Source: Ramlibacter sp. WS9 (GTDB lineage: Bacteria; Pseudomonadota; Gammaproteobacteria; Burkholderiales; Burkholderiaceae_C). From it: 64,000 nucleotides of DNA. Every line of letters starts with the position of its first letter. Within the stretch, counting starts at the first letter, position 1. The notes under the pieces are model-generated. The model saw only the letters and a program-made list of their open reading frames with translations. It was not told the DNA's origin and did not search any database. Shown piece after piece: positions 53,487-62,398 of the stretch. The translations under genes were made by a program, and so were the position numbers. The stretch is from the NCBI RefSeq assembly GCF_003797765.1, contig NZ_RKMB01000026.1, positions 16,577 to 80,576 of the forward strand, in the 5' to 3' direction.

Positions 53487-55195
53487 ACGACATTCGCCGC
53501 ACCATCCTGTGGGTGATCTTTGGTTTCTCGATGGTCCTGCTATGGGATCAGTGGCAGGTCTACAACGGCCACAAGGCCACGTTCTTCCCCAGCGCCACGC
53601 CCACCACCACGGCCAAGGGCCCAGCGGCCGCGTCGTCCGGTGTGCCTTCGAGCACCGTGCCGACGCCGTCCACGGCGACGGGCGCCGCTTCGCAGACACC
53701 GGGCGCGGTACCCGCGGCCACGAGCGCGCCCGCGCCGGCCGCCGAAAAAATCACCGTCACTACCGACCTGATGCGCCTGACCTTCTCCACCGAAGGCGGC
53801 TCCCTGGTGCGCGCGGAGTTGCTGAAGTACGCGGGCGACAGCGCGGCCGACAAGGTCACGACCACCTTCGTGCTGCTGGACCAAAGCGCGGGCGGGACGT
53901 ATGTCGCGCAGTCGGGGCTGATCGGTGGCGACTTCCCGAACCACACGACGCCGATGACCTTCACCGGTGACCGCGCGCTCGAGGAAGGCAGCGACAAGCT
54001 GGTCGCACGCTTCGAATCCGCCCCGCAAGGTGGCGTGAAGCTGGTGAAGACCTACACCGTCATGCGCGGCGCGTACGACGTGGCCGTGAAGCACGAGGTG
54101 ATCAACCAGGGCACCGCCCCGGTGGCGCCGCAGGTCTACGTGCAGCTGGTGCGCGGCGCCACCTCGTCGGGCGGCTCGTTCATCACCAACCCCACGGGCA
54201 CCTTCACCGGGCCGGCCGTCTATACCGAAGCGAAGAAGTACCAGAAGGTCGAATTCACGGACATCGACAAGAACAAGACCGAGTTCCAGAAAGAATCGAC
54301 CGTCGGCTGGGTGGCCATGGTGCAGCACTACTTCACCAGCGCCTGGATCCTGCCGGACGGCGTGAAGCGCGAGAACTTCGTGCGCAAGCTCGACAACACC
54401 CTGTACTCGGTCGGCATGATCACGACGCTGCCACCGGTGGCAGCGGGTGCCACCCAGGCCGTCGAAGCCAAGCTGTTCACCGGCCCGCAAGAAGAAAAGA
54501 TGCTGGAGCGCACCGCGCCCGGCCTCGACCTGGTCAAGGACTACGGCATCTTCACCATCCTGGCCAAGCCGCTGTACTGGCTGCTGGACAAGCTGCACGG
54601 CTTCATCGGCAACTGGGGTTGGTCCATCATGGCGCTGGTGCTGGTGATCAAGCTCGCCTTCTACTGGCTGCAGGCCAAGGGCTACGAGAGCATGGCCAAG
54701 ATGAAGGCCATCAACCCGAAGATCATGGCCATGCGCGAGCGGCTCAAGGACAACCCGCAGCAGATGCAGCAGGAAATGATGAAGATGTACCGCGAGGAGA
54801 AGGTCAACCCGATGGGCGGGTGCTTCCCCATCATGATCCAGATTCCGGTGTTCATCGCGCTGTACTGGGTGCTGCTGTCGAGCGTGGAAATGCGCAATGC
54901 GCCCTGGATCGGCTGGATCCGCGACCTGTCGACGCCCGACCCGTACTTCATCCTGCCGATCGTGATGACGCTCACCACATTGCTGCAGACCGCGCTGAAC
55001 CCGCAGCCGCCGGACCCGCTGCAGGCCAAGATGATGTGGTTCATGCCGCTGGCGTTCAGCGTGATGTTCTTCTTCTTCCCGGCCGGCCTGGTGCTGTACT
55101 GGATCACGAACAACGTGCTGTCGATCGCGCAGCAGTGGCTGATCAACACCCGCATGGGCGTTCCGCCGCAGTTCAATTTGCCGAAGTTCAGTTAA
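53483..55195 (+). CDS. yidC: Membrane protein insertase YidC
   Basis: 570 aa. TM1 (ILWVIFGFSMVLLWDQW), a Pro/Ala/Thr-rich linker, a large periplasmic beta-sandwich domain (residues ~85-335), then five C-terminal TMs with the insertase core (PLYWLLDKLHGFIGNWGWSIM, MYREEKVNPMGGCFPIMIQIPVF, QWLINTRMG). Complete. It inserts inner-membrane proteins alone or with SecYEG. A strong hairpin follows the gene. Confidence 0.97.
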   Translation: MNDIRRTILWVIFGFSMVLLWDQWQVYNGHKATFFPSATPTTTAKGPAAASSGVPSSTVPTPSTATGAASQTPGAVPAATSAPAPAAEKITVTTDLMRLTFSTEGGSLVRAELLKYAGDSAADKVTTTFVLLDQSAGGTYVAQSGLIGGDFPNHTTPMTFTGDRALEEGSDKLVARFESAPQGGVKLVKTYTVMRGAYDVAVKHEVINQGTAPVAPQVYVQLVRGATSSGGSFITNPTGTFTGPAVYTEAKKYQKVEFTDIDKNKTEFQKESTVGWVAMVQHYFTSAWILPDGVKRENFVRKLDNTLYSVGMITTLPPVAAGATQAVEAKLFTGPQEEKMLERTAPGLDLVKDYGIFTILAKPLYWLLDKLHGFIGNWGWSIMALVLVIKLAFYWLQAKGYESMAKMKAINPKIMAMRERLKDNPQQMQQEMMKMYREEKVNPMGGCFPIMIQIPVFIALYWVLLSSVEMRNAPWIGWIRDLSTPDPYFILPIVMTLTTLLQTALNPQPPDPLQAKMMWFMPLAFSVMFFFFPAGLVLYWITNNVLSIAQQWLINTRMGVPPQFNLPKFS

Positions 55196-55218
55196 GGTAC
55201 GCTTCGCGGAGGAGTAAA

Positions 55219-55241
55219 CAAGGGCCGCGATGCGGCCCTTG
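55219..55241 (+). terminator. Hairpin between yidC and mnmE
   Basis: A perfect 10-bp stem (CAAGGGCCGC / GCGGCCCTTG) with a 3-base loop, 23 bp after the yidC stop. There is no U tract, so it may be a weak or Rho-aided terminator or a processing/stability element ahead of mnmE. Confidence 0.5.
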
Positions 55242-55264
55242 TCCTAGTGGTTGGACAATACGCC

Positions 55265-56656
55265 ATGCTCCCGCGCCACGACCAGCCCATCGCCGCCATC
55301 GCGACCGCACCCGGCCGCGGCGCCGTCGGGATCGTGCGGGTCTCCGGCGAATCGGTGGCGCCGATCATCGCCGCGCTGTGCAAGCGCGCGTTGAAACCCC
55401 GCGAGGCCACCTACCTGCCCTTCCTCGCCGCCGACGGCACCGCCATCGACCAGGGCCTGGCGATCCACTTTCCCGCACCGAATTCCTACACCGGCGAAGA
55501 CGTGCTGGAGCTGCAAGCTCACGGCGGTCCGGTCGTGCTGCAGCTGCTGCTGGCGCGCTGCCTCGAAGCCGGCACAGCGATGCAACTGCGCGTGGCCGAG
55601 CCCGGCGAGTTCACGGAGCGAGCGTTCCTCAACGACAAGATCGACCTGGCGCAGGCCGAGGCCATCGCCGACCTGATCGACGCCAGCACGGAGGCCGCGG
55701 CGCGCAGCGCGGGCCGCTCGCTCTCCGGCGAGTTCTCGCGCGAGATCCATGCATTGCGCGATGCGCTCATTCACCTGCGCATGCTGGTCGAGGCGACGCT
55801 CGACTTCCCCGAAGAGGAGATCGACTTCCTTCAAAAGGCCGACGCGCAGGGCCAGCTGGAGCGGCTGCAGCAGACGTTGGCGCGCGTGATGCAGCGCGCG
55901 CGGCAAGGCGCGCTGCTGCGCGAAGGCATCAAGGTGGTCATCGCGGGCCAGCCCAACGCGGGCAAGAGCTCGCTGCTCAATGCGCTGGCCGGCGCCGAGC
56001 TGGCGATCGTCACGCCGATTCCCGGCACCACGCGCGACGTGGTGAGCCAGACGATCCAGATCGAAGGCGTGCCGCTGCACGTGATCGACACCGCCGGCCT
56101 GCGCGAGAGCGAAGACCATGTGGAGATGATCGGCATCGCGCGCGCCTGGGGCCAGATCGAGAGCGCCGATGCCGTGCTGTTTCTGCATGACCTGACGCGC
56201 GCGCCGCAGGCGGACTACGCGGCGGCGGATGCGGCCATTGCGCAAACGCTTGCAGAGAAATTGCCGAAGACGGTGCCGGTGATCGAGGTGTGGAACAAGG
56301 TTGATCTCGCTACCTCCCCCGCTGGGGGAGGGTTGGGGTGGGGGCACGGCATTCACCTCTCCGCCAAAACCGGCACCGGCCTCGACGCCCTGCGCGCGAA
56401 GCTGCTCGAAGTAGCCGGCTGGCAGGCCGCTCCAGAAGGTGTCTACATCGCTCGCGAACGCCACGTGCAGGCGCTGCGCCGCGTCGACGAGCACCTCGTG
56501 CAAGCGGCCGTGCATCTGGCAGCACAAGCGCAAGCGCTCGACCTGCTCGCCGAGGAGCTGCGCCTCGCGCAGAACGCGCTGAACGAGATCACGGGCGAAT
56601 TCACGTCCGACGACTTGCTCGGCGTGATCTTCTCGAGCTTCTGCATAGGGAAATAG
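55265..56656 (+). CDS. mnmE: tRNA modification GTPase MnmE
   Basis: 463 aa from MLPRHDQPIAAIATAPGRGAVGIVRVSG. N-terminal tetrahydrofolate-binding domain, helical domain, inserted G domain with G1 GQPNAGKSS, G3 DTAGLRES, G4 NKVD, and the C-terminal FCIGK with its functional Cys. With MnmG it makes 5-carboxymethylaminomethyluridine in tRNA wobble positions. Between G4 and G5 a dispersed repeat (56309-56346) encodes ATSPAGGGLGWGHG in frame, in place of the usual variable loop. The ATG at 55265 is preferred to a GTG six codons upstream. Confidence 0.95.
   Translation: MLPRHDQPIAAIATAPGRGAVGIVRVSGESVAPIIAALCKRALKPREATYLPFLAADGTAIDQGLAIHFPAPNSYTGEDVLELQAHGGPVVLQLLLARCLEAGTAMQLRVAEPGEFTERAFLNDKIDLAQAEAIADLIDASTEAAARSAGRSLSGEFSREIHALRDALIHLRMLVEATLDFPEEEIDFLQKADAQGQLERLQQTLARVMQRARQGALLREGIKVVIAGQPNAGKSSLLNALAGAELAIVTPIPGTTRDVVSQTIQIEGVPLHVIDTAGLRESEDHVEMIGIARAWGQIESADAVLFLHDLTRAPQADYAAADAAIAQTLAEKLPKTVPVIEVWNKVDLATSPAGGGLGWGHGIHLSAKTGTGLDALRAKLLEVAGWQAAPEGVYIARERHVQALRRVDEHLVQAAVHLAAQAQALDLLAEELRLAQNALNEITGEFTSDDLLGVIFSSFCIGK
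56309..56346. repeat. CCCTC..GAGGG-type repeat inside mnmE
   Basis: CTCCCCCGCTGGGGGAG hairpin with a GGTTGGGGTGGGGGCA tail, nearly identical to the copy at 21149-21187. It lies within the G domain coding region, in frame, in the loop between G4 (NKVD) and G5 (SAK). Confidence 0.88.
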
Positions 56657-56761
56657 CCAGCGCCAGCTCAACCGTTACATGGTTTACCGCTGCGGTATCA
56701 GGTGTAAGTTCGAGTTAAAGCCCCTTGTGGGCTTCAAATGGCCCCGGTACTGTCGGGTTAC

Positions 56762-57253
56762 ATGAACGCCCCGCTGCGCACGCCGATCAAGTTCGACATC
56801 CAGGGACTCGTCCAGGCCGTCACGCACAACCATTCGATCGACAGCTTCAGCCCCACCCTCACGCCCCTGCAGTGGGAACTGCTGGGCAGCTACATGCAGC
56901 CTTTCGCGGTGGCGCAGGGCCAGGTGCTGATCGAGCAGCACGCGCAGGACCGCACGCTGTACCTGATCGAGACGGGCGGGCTCACCGTCCACTATGAAGA
57001 CGACAAAGGCCGGGTGCGGCTCGCCATCGTCGGGCCCGGCTCGGCGGTGGGTGAAGGCGCGTTTTTCACCCGCCTGCCGCGCAATGCCACGGTCCAGGCC
57101 GCGAGCCCGAGCAAAATCTGGTGCTTGACGCCGATCCGCTTCAGCGAGCTCAGCAACAGGCATCCCACCGTTGCGCTGGAACTCGCGATGGCGCTCGGCT
57201 CGCTGGTGTCGCGCCGGCTCGTCAACAAACCCAAGCGTGTTGCAGTCACCTGA
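56762..57253 (+). CDS. Cyclic nucleotide-binding (CNB) domain protein
   Basis: 163 aa. One CNB domain: WELLGSYMQPFAVAQGQVLIEQHAQDRTLYLIETGGLTVHY, then the GPGSAVGEGAFFTRLPRNATVQA phosphate-binding cassette-like segment. No helix-turn-helix follows, so it is not a Crp-type regulator. The cassette Arg (LPRNATV) is kept, so a nucleotide may bind. The ATG at 56762 (MNAPLRTPIKFDIQGLV) is preferred over one 24 bp upstream. A related CNB gene lies at 58294. Confidence 0.75.
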   Translation: MNAPLRTPIKFDIQGLVQAVTHNHSIDSFSPTLTPLQWELLGSYMQPFAVAQGQVLIEQHAQDRTLYLIETGGLTVHYEDDKGRVRLAIVGPGSAVGEGAFFTRLPRNATVQAASPSKIWCLTPIRFSELSNRHPTVALELAMALGSLVSRRLVNKPKRVAVT

Positions 57254-57382
57254 CTCGATGCCCGGTTACCGCCGCGAACGGCAAAAAGTCGGCCCTGCGG
57301 CAGCGCAGCAGATTTACACTACCCAACCCGGTAACGAAAGTCTGCGTTGCCACCTCGCCAACGCCTAGGCAGAAAGCCCGCT

Positions 57383-58222
57383 ATGTCTTTTCTCAGCTGG
57401 TTACTCCCCTCGCAGAAGCCAGCCAAGGCTTTGGCCGAAAGTTCGGGCCTGTCGCGCATGGAGCCGACACGCCCTGCGAATCGCGCATCCTCCAAAGATC
57501 CCGCCAACGGCCAACCCGCCAACCGCAAGGGCGAGCGCATGGCCCGGCGCGAGCTGCTTTACACGGTGGTGCGCGACGCCATGATGCGCGCCGGTGTGCT
57601 GTCGGCCAGCTACAAGTTCAAGGTGCTGTCTCTTGACGGCCGTGGCCGTCAGTTCCTGGTGATGATCGACCTGGCACGCAACGCCAAGGCTGACGCGCAT
57701 CGGCTTGCCGAAATCGAGGCGCTGATCGCCCAGGCGGCGAAGTCCCGCCACGACATCCTGGTTACGGCGGTGTACTGGCGTACGAACGAACACGTGGCCG
57801 TGGGGGATCCGTCCCAGCGGGCGCGTGAAGCCAGCGTCGAGTCGCGGCCCATGCCGCTCGACTCCCAGCCCGCGGCGCTCGAACCGCGCCCGCCCACGCC
57901 AAGGCATTCGCAGCCCGCGCCCCTGGCAGCGGTGCCCCCGACCCGTTCGCGTTTCGAGCCGATCCAGGCCGACGAAGTCGCGGCATTCAAGCAGGCCCTG
58001 GCCGCCGGCGCCGCCAACCCGGCCGCGACGGCTGCCGCCGCGGTGGGTGTGGTCGCAGCGGGTGCGGCAGCGCACGGTGCGACCGCGAAGACCTTTGACG
58101 GGTCGAGCAAGCATGGACCGCAAAGCTACACGCTTCTCACCGGCTTCGAAGACACCGAGATGCCCGATGCGGACATGCGCACCCCCACCTTGAGCGGCAC
58201 GCAATACGGCGAGCTGAACTGA
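57383..58222 (+). CDS. Hypothetical protein between two CNB-domain genes
   Basis: 279 aa, not recognised. N-terminal short hydrophobic patch (MSFLSWLLPSQKP), a disordered linker, then a compact region (RRELLYTVVRDAMMRAGVLSASYKFKVLSLDGRGRQFLVMIDLA), followed by a long Pro/Ala-rich, probably disordered region and an acidic conserved-looking end (TLLTGFEDTEMPDAD). The compact region has alternating strands and a helix, reminiscent of a small alpha/beta domain. Its place between two CNB genes hints at one functional group. Confidence 0.6.
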   Translation: MSFLSWLLPSQKPAKALAESSGLSRMEPTRPANRASSKDPANGQPANRKGERMARRELLYTVVRDAMMRAGVLSASYKFKVLSLDGRGRQFLVMIDLARNAKADAHRLAEIEALIAQAAKSRHDILVTAVYWRTNEHVAVGDPSQRAREASVESRPMPLDSQPAALEPRPPTPRHSQPAPLAAVPPTRSRFEPIQADEVAAFKQALAAGAANPAATAAAAVGVVAAGAAAHGATAKTFDGSSKHGPQSYTLLTGFEDTEMPDADMRTPTLSGTQYGELN

Positions 58223-58293
58223 GCCTCGCCAGCGCGATTCTTCGCGCTTACACTTCTCCGCAAGGGCCGAGACGGGTCCGCTGAGGAGCAAGA

Positions 58294-58743
58294 ATGAACG
58301 TTGAGCAACTGGTGGCGGCGATCGGCGCGCTGGACGCGACCGACGCGCTTCAGTGCAAGCTGACGCCGGGCGAATGGAAGTTGCTGGCGCCGTATCTCTC
58401 CATGCGCTTCCTCAAAGCCGGCGACCCGTTGATGGTCGAAGGCGACACCGAACGCGAGCTCTTCATCCTGGCCGAAGGCGAACTCGACGTGACGATCATG
58501 GGCAGCCACATCGCCATGATCCATCCGGGCAACGTGGTGGGCGAAGGAACGTTCTTTTCAGGTTCGCCCCGCAGCGCCACCGTCACCCCAACGCAACCGG
58601 GCGTGGCGTGGGGCCTCAACTGGGAAAAATTCGACGCCATGACCGACAAGCACCCCCGGCTGGCGGTGCACCTGGTCAAGGGCTTGGCCTCGGTGCTCGC
58701 GGTGCGCATGCGCGAAGCGTTGCTGGTCGGCCAGTTCACCTGA
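58294..58743 (+). CDS. Cyclic nucleotide-binding (CNB) domain protein
   Basis: 149 aa. A CNB domain with LLAPYLSMRFLKAGDPLMVEGDTERELFILAEGELDV and the cassette HPGNVVGEGTFFSGSPRSATVTPTQPGV (Arg in SPRSATV present). No DNA-binding or kinase domain. It is similar in plan to the protein at 56762, and the pair probably arose by duplication. Starts at the ATG after GAGGAGCAAGA, a strong ribosome site. Confidence 0.75.
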   Translation: MNVEQLVAAIGALDATDALQCKLTPGEWKLLAPYLSMRFLKAGDPLMVEGDTERELFILAEGELDVTIMGSHIAMIHPGNVVGEGTFFSGSPRSATVTPTQPGVAWGLNWEKFDAMTDKHPRLAVHLVKGLASVLAVRMREALLVGQFT

Positions 58744-58746
58744 CAA

Positions 58747-60726
58747 CTACCGCCCTTGCAGCAGCTTTTCCTCGGCCACCGCCAGTGCCTCCGGCCGCCC
58801 TGACAGCACCAGCGTGTCGCCGTCCTGCAGCGGCGGGTCGGCCGCCAGGTCCACGGGCTTGCCGCTGGCCCGGCGCAGGCTCACCACTTTCACCTCAAGC
58901 GCCAGCTGGCTGAGCGCGCGGCCGAGCGAGCGGGCGCCCAACGGCAGCGTGACGGTGGCCAGCCGCTCCTGTTCCAGGTCGTCGACGGTGTTGTCGTCAG
59001 CGCCGTGGAAGTAGCCGCGCAGCAGGCTGTAGCGCGCGTCGCGCTGGTCCTGCACGATGCGGATCACGCGGCGCATCGGCACGCCCACCAGCGCCAGCGC
59101 ATGGCTGGCCAGCATCAGCGAGCCTTCCAGCGACTCGGGCACCACCTCGGTGGCGCCGGCCGCCTGCAGCTTCTCGAGGTCGCGGTCGTCCTGCGTCCGG
59201 ATGATCACGGGCACCTGCGGCGCGTGGATGCGCGCCGACGCCAGCACCTTGGTGGCGCCGGGCACGTCCAGGTAGGTGACGACGAGGGCGCTGGCGCGCG
59301 CCAGGCCGGCTGCCACCAGGGCCTGCAGCCGCGACGCGTCGCCGAACACCACCGAATCGCCCGCCGCGGCGGCCTGCCGCACCCGGTCCGGGTCGAGGTC
59401 GAGGGCGATGTAGGGAATGCCTTCGCGCTCCAGGATGCGCGCCAGGTTCTGGCCGCAGCGGCCGTAGCCGCAGATGATCACGTGCTTGCTGGTGTTGATC
59501 GACTTGCGCGCGATGTTCGTCATCTGCAGCGACTGCAGCAGCCATTCGCTGGACACCAGCTTCATCACGATCCGGTTGCTGTACATGATGATGAAAGGCG
59601 TGGCCAGCATCGACAGCACCATGCTCGCCAGGATCGGATTGAGCAGGGCCGGCGGCACCAGCTTGTTGGCTTGCGCCAGCGTCAGCAGCACGAAGCCGAA
59701 CTCGCCGGCCTGCGCGAGGTACAGGCCGGTGCGCAGCGAAACGCCCGCCGAGGCGCCGTACATGCGCGCGAGCACGGTGACCAGCGCCAGCTTGAACAGC
59801 ACCGGCAGTGTCATCAGCACCAGCACCAGCCCCTTGTGTTCGGCCACCAGCCGCCAGTCGAGCCGCATGCCGATGGTGATGAAGAACAGGCCCAGCAGCA
59901 CGTCGTGGAAGGGCCGGATGTCGGTCTCCACCTGGTGCTTGTATTCCGTTTCCGAGATCAGCATGCCCGCGATGAAGGCGCCCAGCGCCAGCGAGAGGCC
60001 CGCCATCTCCGTCATCCAGGCCAGGCCCAGCGTGACCAGCAGCAGGTTCAAGACGAACAGCTCTTCGCTCTTGCGCCGGGCCACCAGCGTGAGCCACCAG
60101 CGCATCACCCGCTGCCCGCCCCACAGCAGGACGGTGATGAGCACGACGGCCTTCACGGCCGCAAGCAACAGCGAGCCGATGAGAAGCTCGGGCGGGCTGC
60201 CCAGGGCGGGGATCAGCACCAGCAGCGGCACCACGGCCAAATCCTGGAACAAGAGCACGCCCATCACGCGCTTGCCGTGCTCGGACTCCAGCTCCAGCCG
60301 CTCGGCCATCAGCTTGACCACGATGGCCGTGCTGCTCATCGCAAGCGCGCCCGAGAGCGCCAGCGAGGTCTGCCATCCCATCTTCCACATGCCGGGCGCC
60401 AGTGCGGCCAGAAAGAGCGAGCCCGCCATCACCGCGCCGATCGTCAGCAGCACCTGGAACAGGCCCAACCCGAACACATGGGTGCGCATCGCCCGCAGCT
60501 TCGAAAGGTTGAATTCCAGGCCGATGACGAACATCAGGAACACCACCCCGAACTCGCCCAGGTGATGCACGGCCTCGGAATCGTCGCCCAGCGCCAGCGC
60601 GTTGGGCCCGATCACCACGCCCACCACCAGGTACCCCAGCATCGGCGGCAGCTTGAGCGACCGGCAGGTCACCACGCCCAGTACCGCGGCGAGCAGGTAA
60701 AGGAGCGTGAGTTCGAGCGAGGTCAT
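58747..60726 (-). CDS. Monovalent cation:proton antiporter-2 (CPA2), Kef-type
   Basis: 659 aa. About 12-13 TMs form the Na+/H+ exchanger domain (MLGYLVVGVVIGPNALAL near the start, VKLMAERLELESEHGKRVMGVLLFQDLAVVPLL), followed by an RCK_N (TrkA-N) Rossmann domain with HVIICGYGRCGQNLARILE and a C-terminal TrkA-C domain (VTLPLGARSLGRALSQLALEV). Likely K+/H+ efflux with nucleotide control. Divergent from kdsD, an arrangement common in betaproteobacteria. Which Kef subtype cannot be told, so no symbol is given. Confidence 0.88.
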   Translation of the reverse strand: MTSLELTLLYLLAAVLGVVTCRSLKLPPMLGYLVVGVVIGPNALALGDDSEAVHHLGEFGVVFLMFVIGLEFNLSKLRAMRTHVFGLGLFQVLLTIGAVMAGSLFLAALAPGMWKMGWQTSLALSGALAMSSTAIVVKLMAERLELESEHGKRVMGVLLFQDLAVVPLLVLIPALGSPPELLIGSLLLAAVKAVVLITVLLWGGQRVMRWWLTLVARRKSEELFVLNLLLVTLGLAWMTEMAGLSLALGAFIAGMLISETEYKHQVETDIRPFHDVLLGLFFITIGMRLDWRLVAEHKGLVLVLMTLPVLFKLALVTVLARMYGASAGVSLRTGLYLAQAGEFGFVLLTLAQANKLVPPALLNPILASMVLSMLATPFIIMYSNRIVMKLVSSEWLLQSLQMTNIARKSINTSKHVIICGYGRCGQNLARILEREGIPYIALDLDPDRVRQAAAAGDSVVFGDASRLQALVAAGLARASALVVTYLDVPGATKVLASARIHAPQVPVIIRTQDDRDLEKLQAAGATEVVPESLEGSLMLASHALALVGVPMRRVIRIVQDQRDARYSLLRGYFHGADDNTVDDLEQERLATVTLPLGARSLGRALSQLALEVKVVSLRRASGKPVDLAADPPLQDGDTLVLSGRPEALAVAEEKLLQGR

Positions 60727-60774
60727 GCAGCGATGCTACCAAGCGGCCATGGCATGGCTCTATAGAATCAACCC

Positions 60775-61776
60775 ATGGTGGCACGGCAAGATCAGGAAAA
60801 GGTGTTCGATGCGGCGCAGGCGCTGCGCCTGGCGCAGCAAACCTTCGACATCGAGGCGGCGGCGGTTCTCGGGCTGAAGGCACGCACGGGCGAGGCTTTC
60901 ACGCGCGCGGTCGAAGCGATGCTGGGCGTGCGCGGCCGCGTGGTGGTGATGGGCATGGGCAAGAGCGGCCACATCGGCCGCAAGATCGCCGCCACGCTCG
61001 CGTCCACCGGCACGCCCGCGATGTTCGTGCACCCGGCCGAGGCCAGCCACGGCGACCTGGGCATGATCAAGCCGATCGACCTGGTGCTGGCGGTCTCCAA
61101 CAGCGGCGAAGTCGACGAGGTGACGACGCTGCTGCCAGTCATCAAGCGCATGGGCGCCAAGCTGGTCGCGATGACGGGCAACCCCCATTCAACGCTGGCC
61201 CGCCACGCCGACATCGTGCTGGACAGCGGCGTCGAGAAAGAAGCCTGCCCGCTGCAGCTGGCGCCCACGGCCAGCACCACGGCGCAGCTTGCGCTGGGCG
61301 ATGCGCTGGCGGTGGCGCTGCTCGACGCCCGCGGCTTCGAGAGCGAGGACTTCGCCCGTTCGCACCCCGGCGGCGCGCTGGGCCGCAAGCTGCTGACGCA
61401 CCTGAGCGACGTGATGCGCTCGGGCGAAGCCGTACCGCGGGTCGGCCCCGATGCCTCGTTCTCGGAACTGATGCGCGAGATGAGTGCCAAGGGCCTGGGC
61501 GCTTCGGCCATCGCCGACGCCGAAGGCCGCGTGCTGGGCATCTTCACCGACGGCGACCTGCGCCGCCTGATCGAAAAAGGCCTGGACCTTCGCGGCCTCA
61601 CCGCGCGCGAAGTGATGCACGCAGGCCCGCGCACCATCCGCAACGACGCGCTGGCCGTCGAGGCGGTTGAGCTGATGGAGCAGCACCGCATCACCAGCGT
61701 GCTGATCGTCGACGCGGACGGCAAGCTGTGCGGCGCCGTCAACACCAATGACCTGATGCGGGCCAAAGTCATTTGA
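60775..61776 (+). CDS. kdsD: D-arabinose 5-phosphate isomerase KdsD
   Basis: 333 aa. SIS domain with VVVMGMGKSGHIGRKIAATLASTGTPAMFVHPAEASHGDLG and CPLQLAPTASTTAQLALGDALA, then a pair of CBS domains (residues ~210-330). It converts D-ribulose 5-phosphate to D-arabinose 5-phosphate, the first step in Kdo synthesis for LPS. First gene of the kdsD-kdsC-lptC-SDR unit. The spacer to kdsC is a dispersed repeat. Confidence 0.95.
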   Translation: MVARQDQEKVFDAAQALRLAQQTFDIEAAAVLGLKARTGEAFTRAVEAMLGVRGRVVVMGMGKSGHIGRKIAATLASTGTPAMFVHPAEASHGDLGMIKPIDLVLAVSNSGEVDEVTTLLPVIKRMGAKLVAMTGNPHSTLARHADIVLDSGVEKEACPLQLAPTASTTAQLALGDALAVALLDARGFESEDFARSHPGGALGRKLLTHLSDVMRSGEAVPRVGPDASFSELMREMSAKGLGASAIADAEGRVLGIFTDGDLRRLIEKGLDLRGLTAREVMHAGPRTIRNDALAVEAVELMEQHRITSVLIVDADGKLCGAVNTNDLMRAKVI

Positions 61777-61855
61777 ATATGGCCCCCACGCTTGTCACTT
61801 CGTGTACTGCGCTGCCCCCCCAGGGGGCTGTCCCGCCTAGGGGCGGCCCGTCGGC
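61777..61855. repeat. Dispersed repeat filling the kdsD-kdsC spacer
   Basis: An inverted relative of the creB-creC spacer repeat (5503-5581): GGCCCCCACGCTTGTCACTT, then a GCCCCCCCAGGGGGC hairpin and GGGGCGGCCCGTCGGC. It occupies the full gap, so the kdsC ribosome site is inside it. Confidence 0.85.
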
Positions 61856-62398
61856 GTGACGGCTGCCCTGACATTTCCCCCCGAACTGCTGCTGGCGGCG
61901 CAAGGGATTCGCGTGGCGTTCTTCGACGTCGACGGCGTGCTGACCGACGGCGGGCTCTACCTCTCGGACCAGGGCGAGACGATCAAGCGCTTCAACATCC
62001 TCGACGGCCTGGGCCTGAAGCTGCTGCAGCGCGCCGGCATCACGCCCGCCGTGATCACCGGGCGCGACTCCAAGCCGCTGCGCGGACGGCTGGAAGCACT
62101 GGGCATCGCCCACGTGCACTACGGTACCGAAGACAAGCGCCCCGCCGCGGAGAAAACTTTGAATGAGCTGGGCCTGGACTGGTCGCAGGCTGCGGCCATC
62201 GGCGACGACTGGCCCGACCTCGCGGTGCTGCGGCGTTGCGCGTTCGCGGGCGCGCCGGCCAATGCGCATACCGAGGTGAAAGCCGTGGCCCGCTACGTCA
62301 CGCGAGCGGCAGGCGGCCATGGCGCGGCGCGCGAATTCTGCGACCTGCTGGTGGTGGCCTCGGGCCGATACGCGCAGTTGCTGGAGAGCTACCAGTGA
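61856..62398 (+). CDS. kdsC: 3-deoxy-D-manno-octulosonate 8-phosphate phosphatase KdsC
   Basis: 180 aa. HAD phosphatase: motif I AFFDVDGVLTDG, motif II ITGRDSKPL, Lys in DKRPAAEKTL and motif III AAIGDDWPDLAVL. The capless tetramer-type KdsC dephosphorylates Kdo-8-P. A GTG start at 61856 immediately after the repeat gives MTAALTFPPELL; no better start is seen. Stop overlaps the lptC GTG (GTGA). Confidence 0.94.
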   Translation: MTAALTFPPELLLAAQGIRVAFFDVDGVLTDGGLYLSDQGETIKRFNILDGLGLKLLQRAGITPAVITGRDSKPLRGRLEALGIAHVHYGTEDKRPAAEKTLNELGLDWSQAAAIGDDWPDLAVLRRCAFAGAPANAHTEVKAVARYVTRAAGGHGAAREFCDLLVVASGRYAQLLESYQ

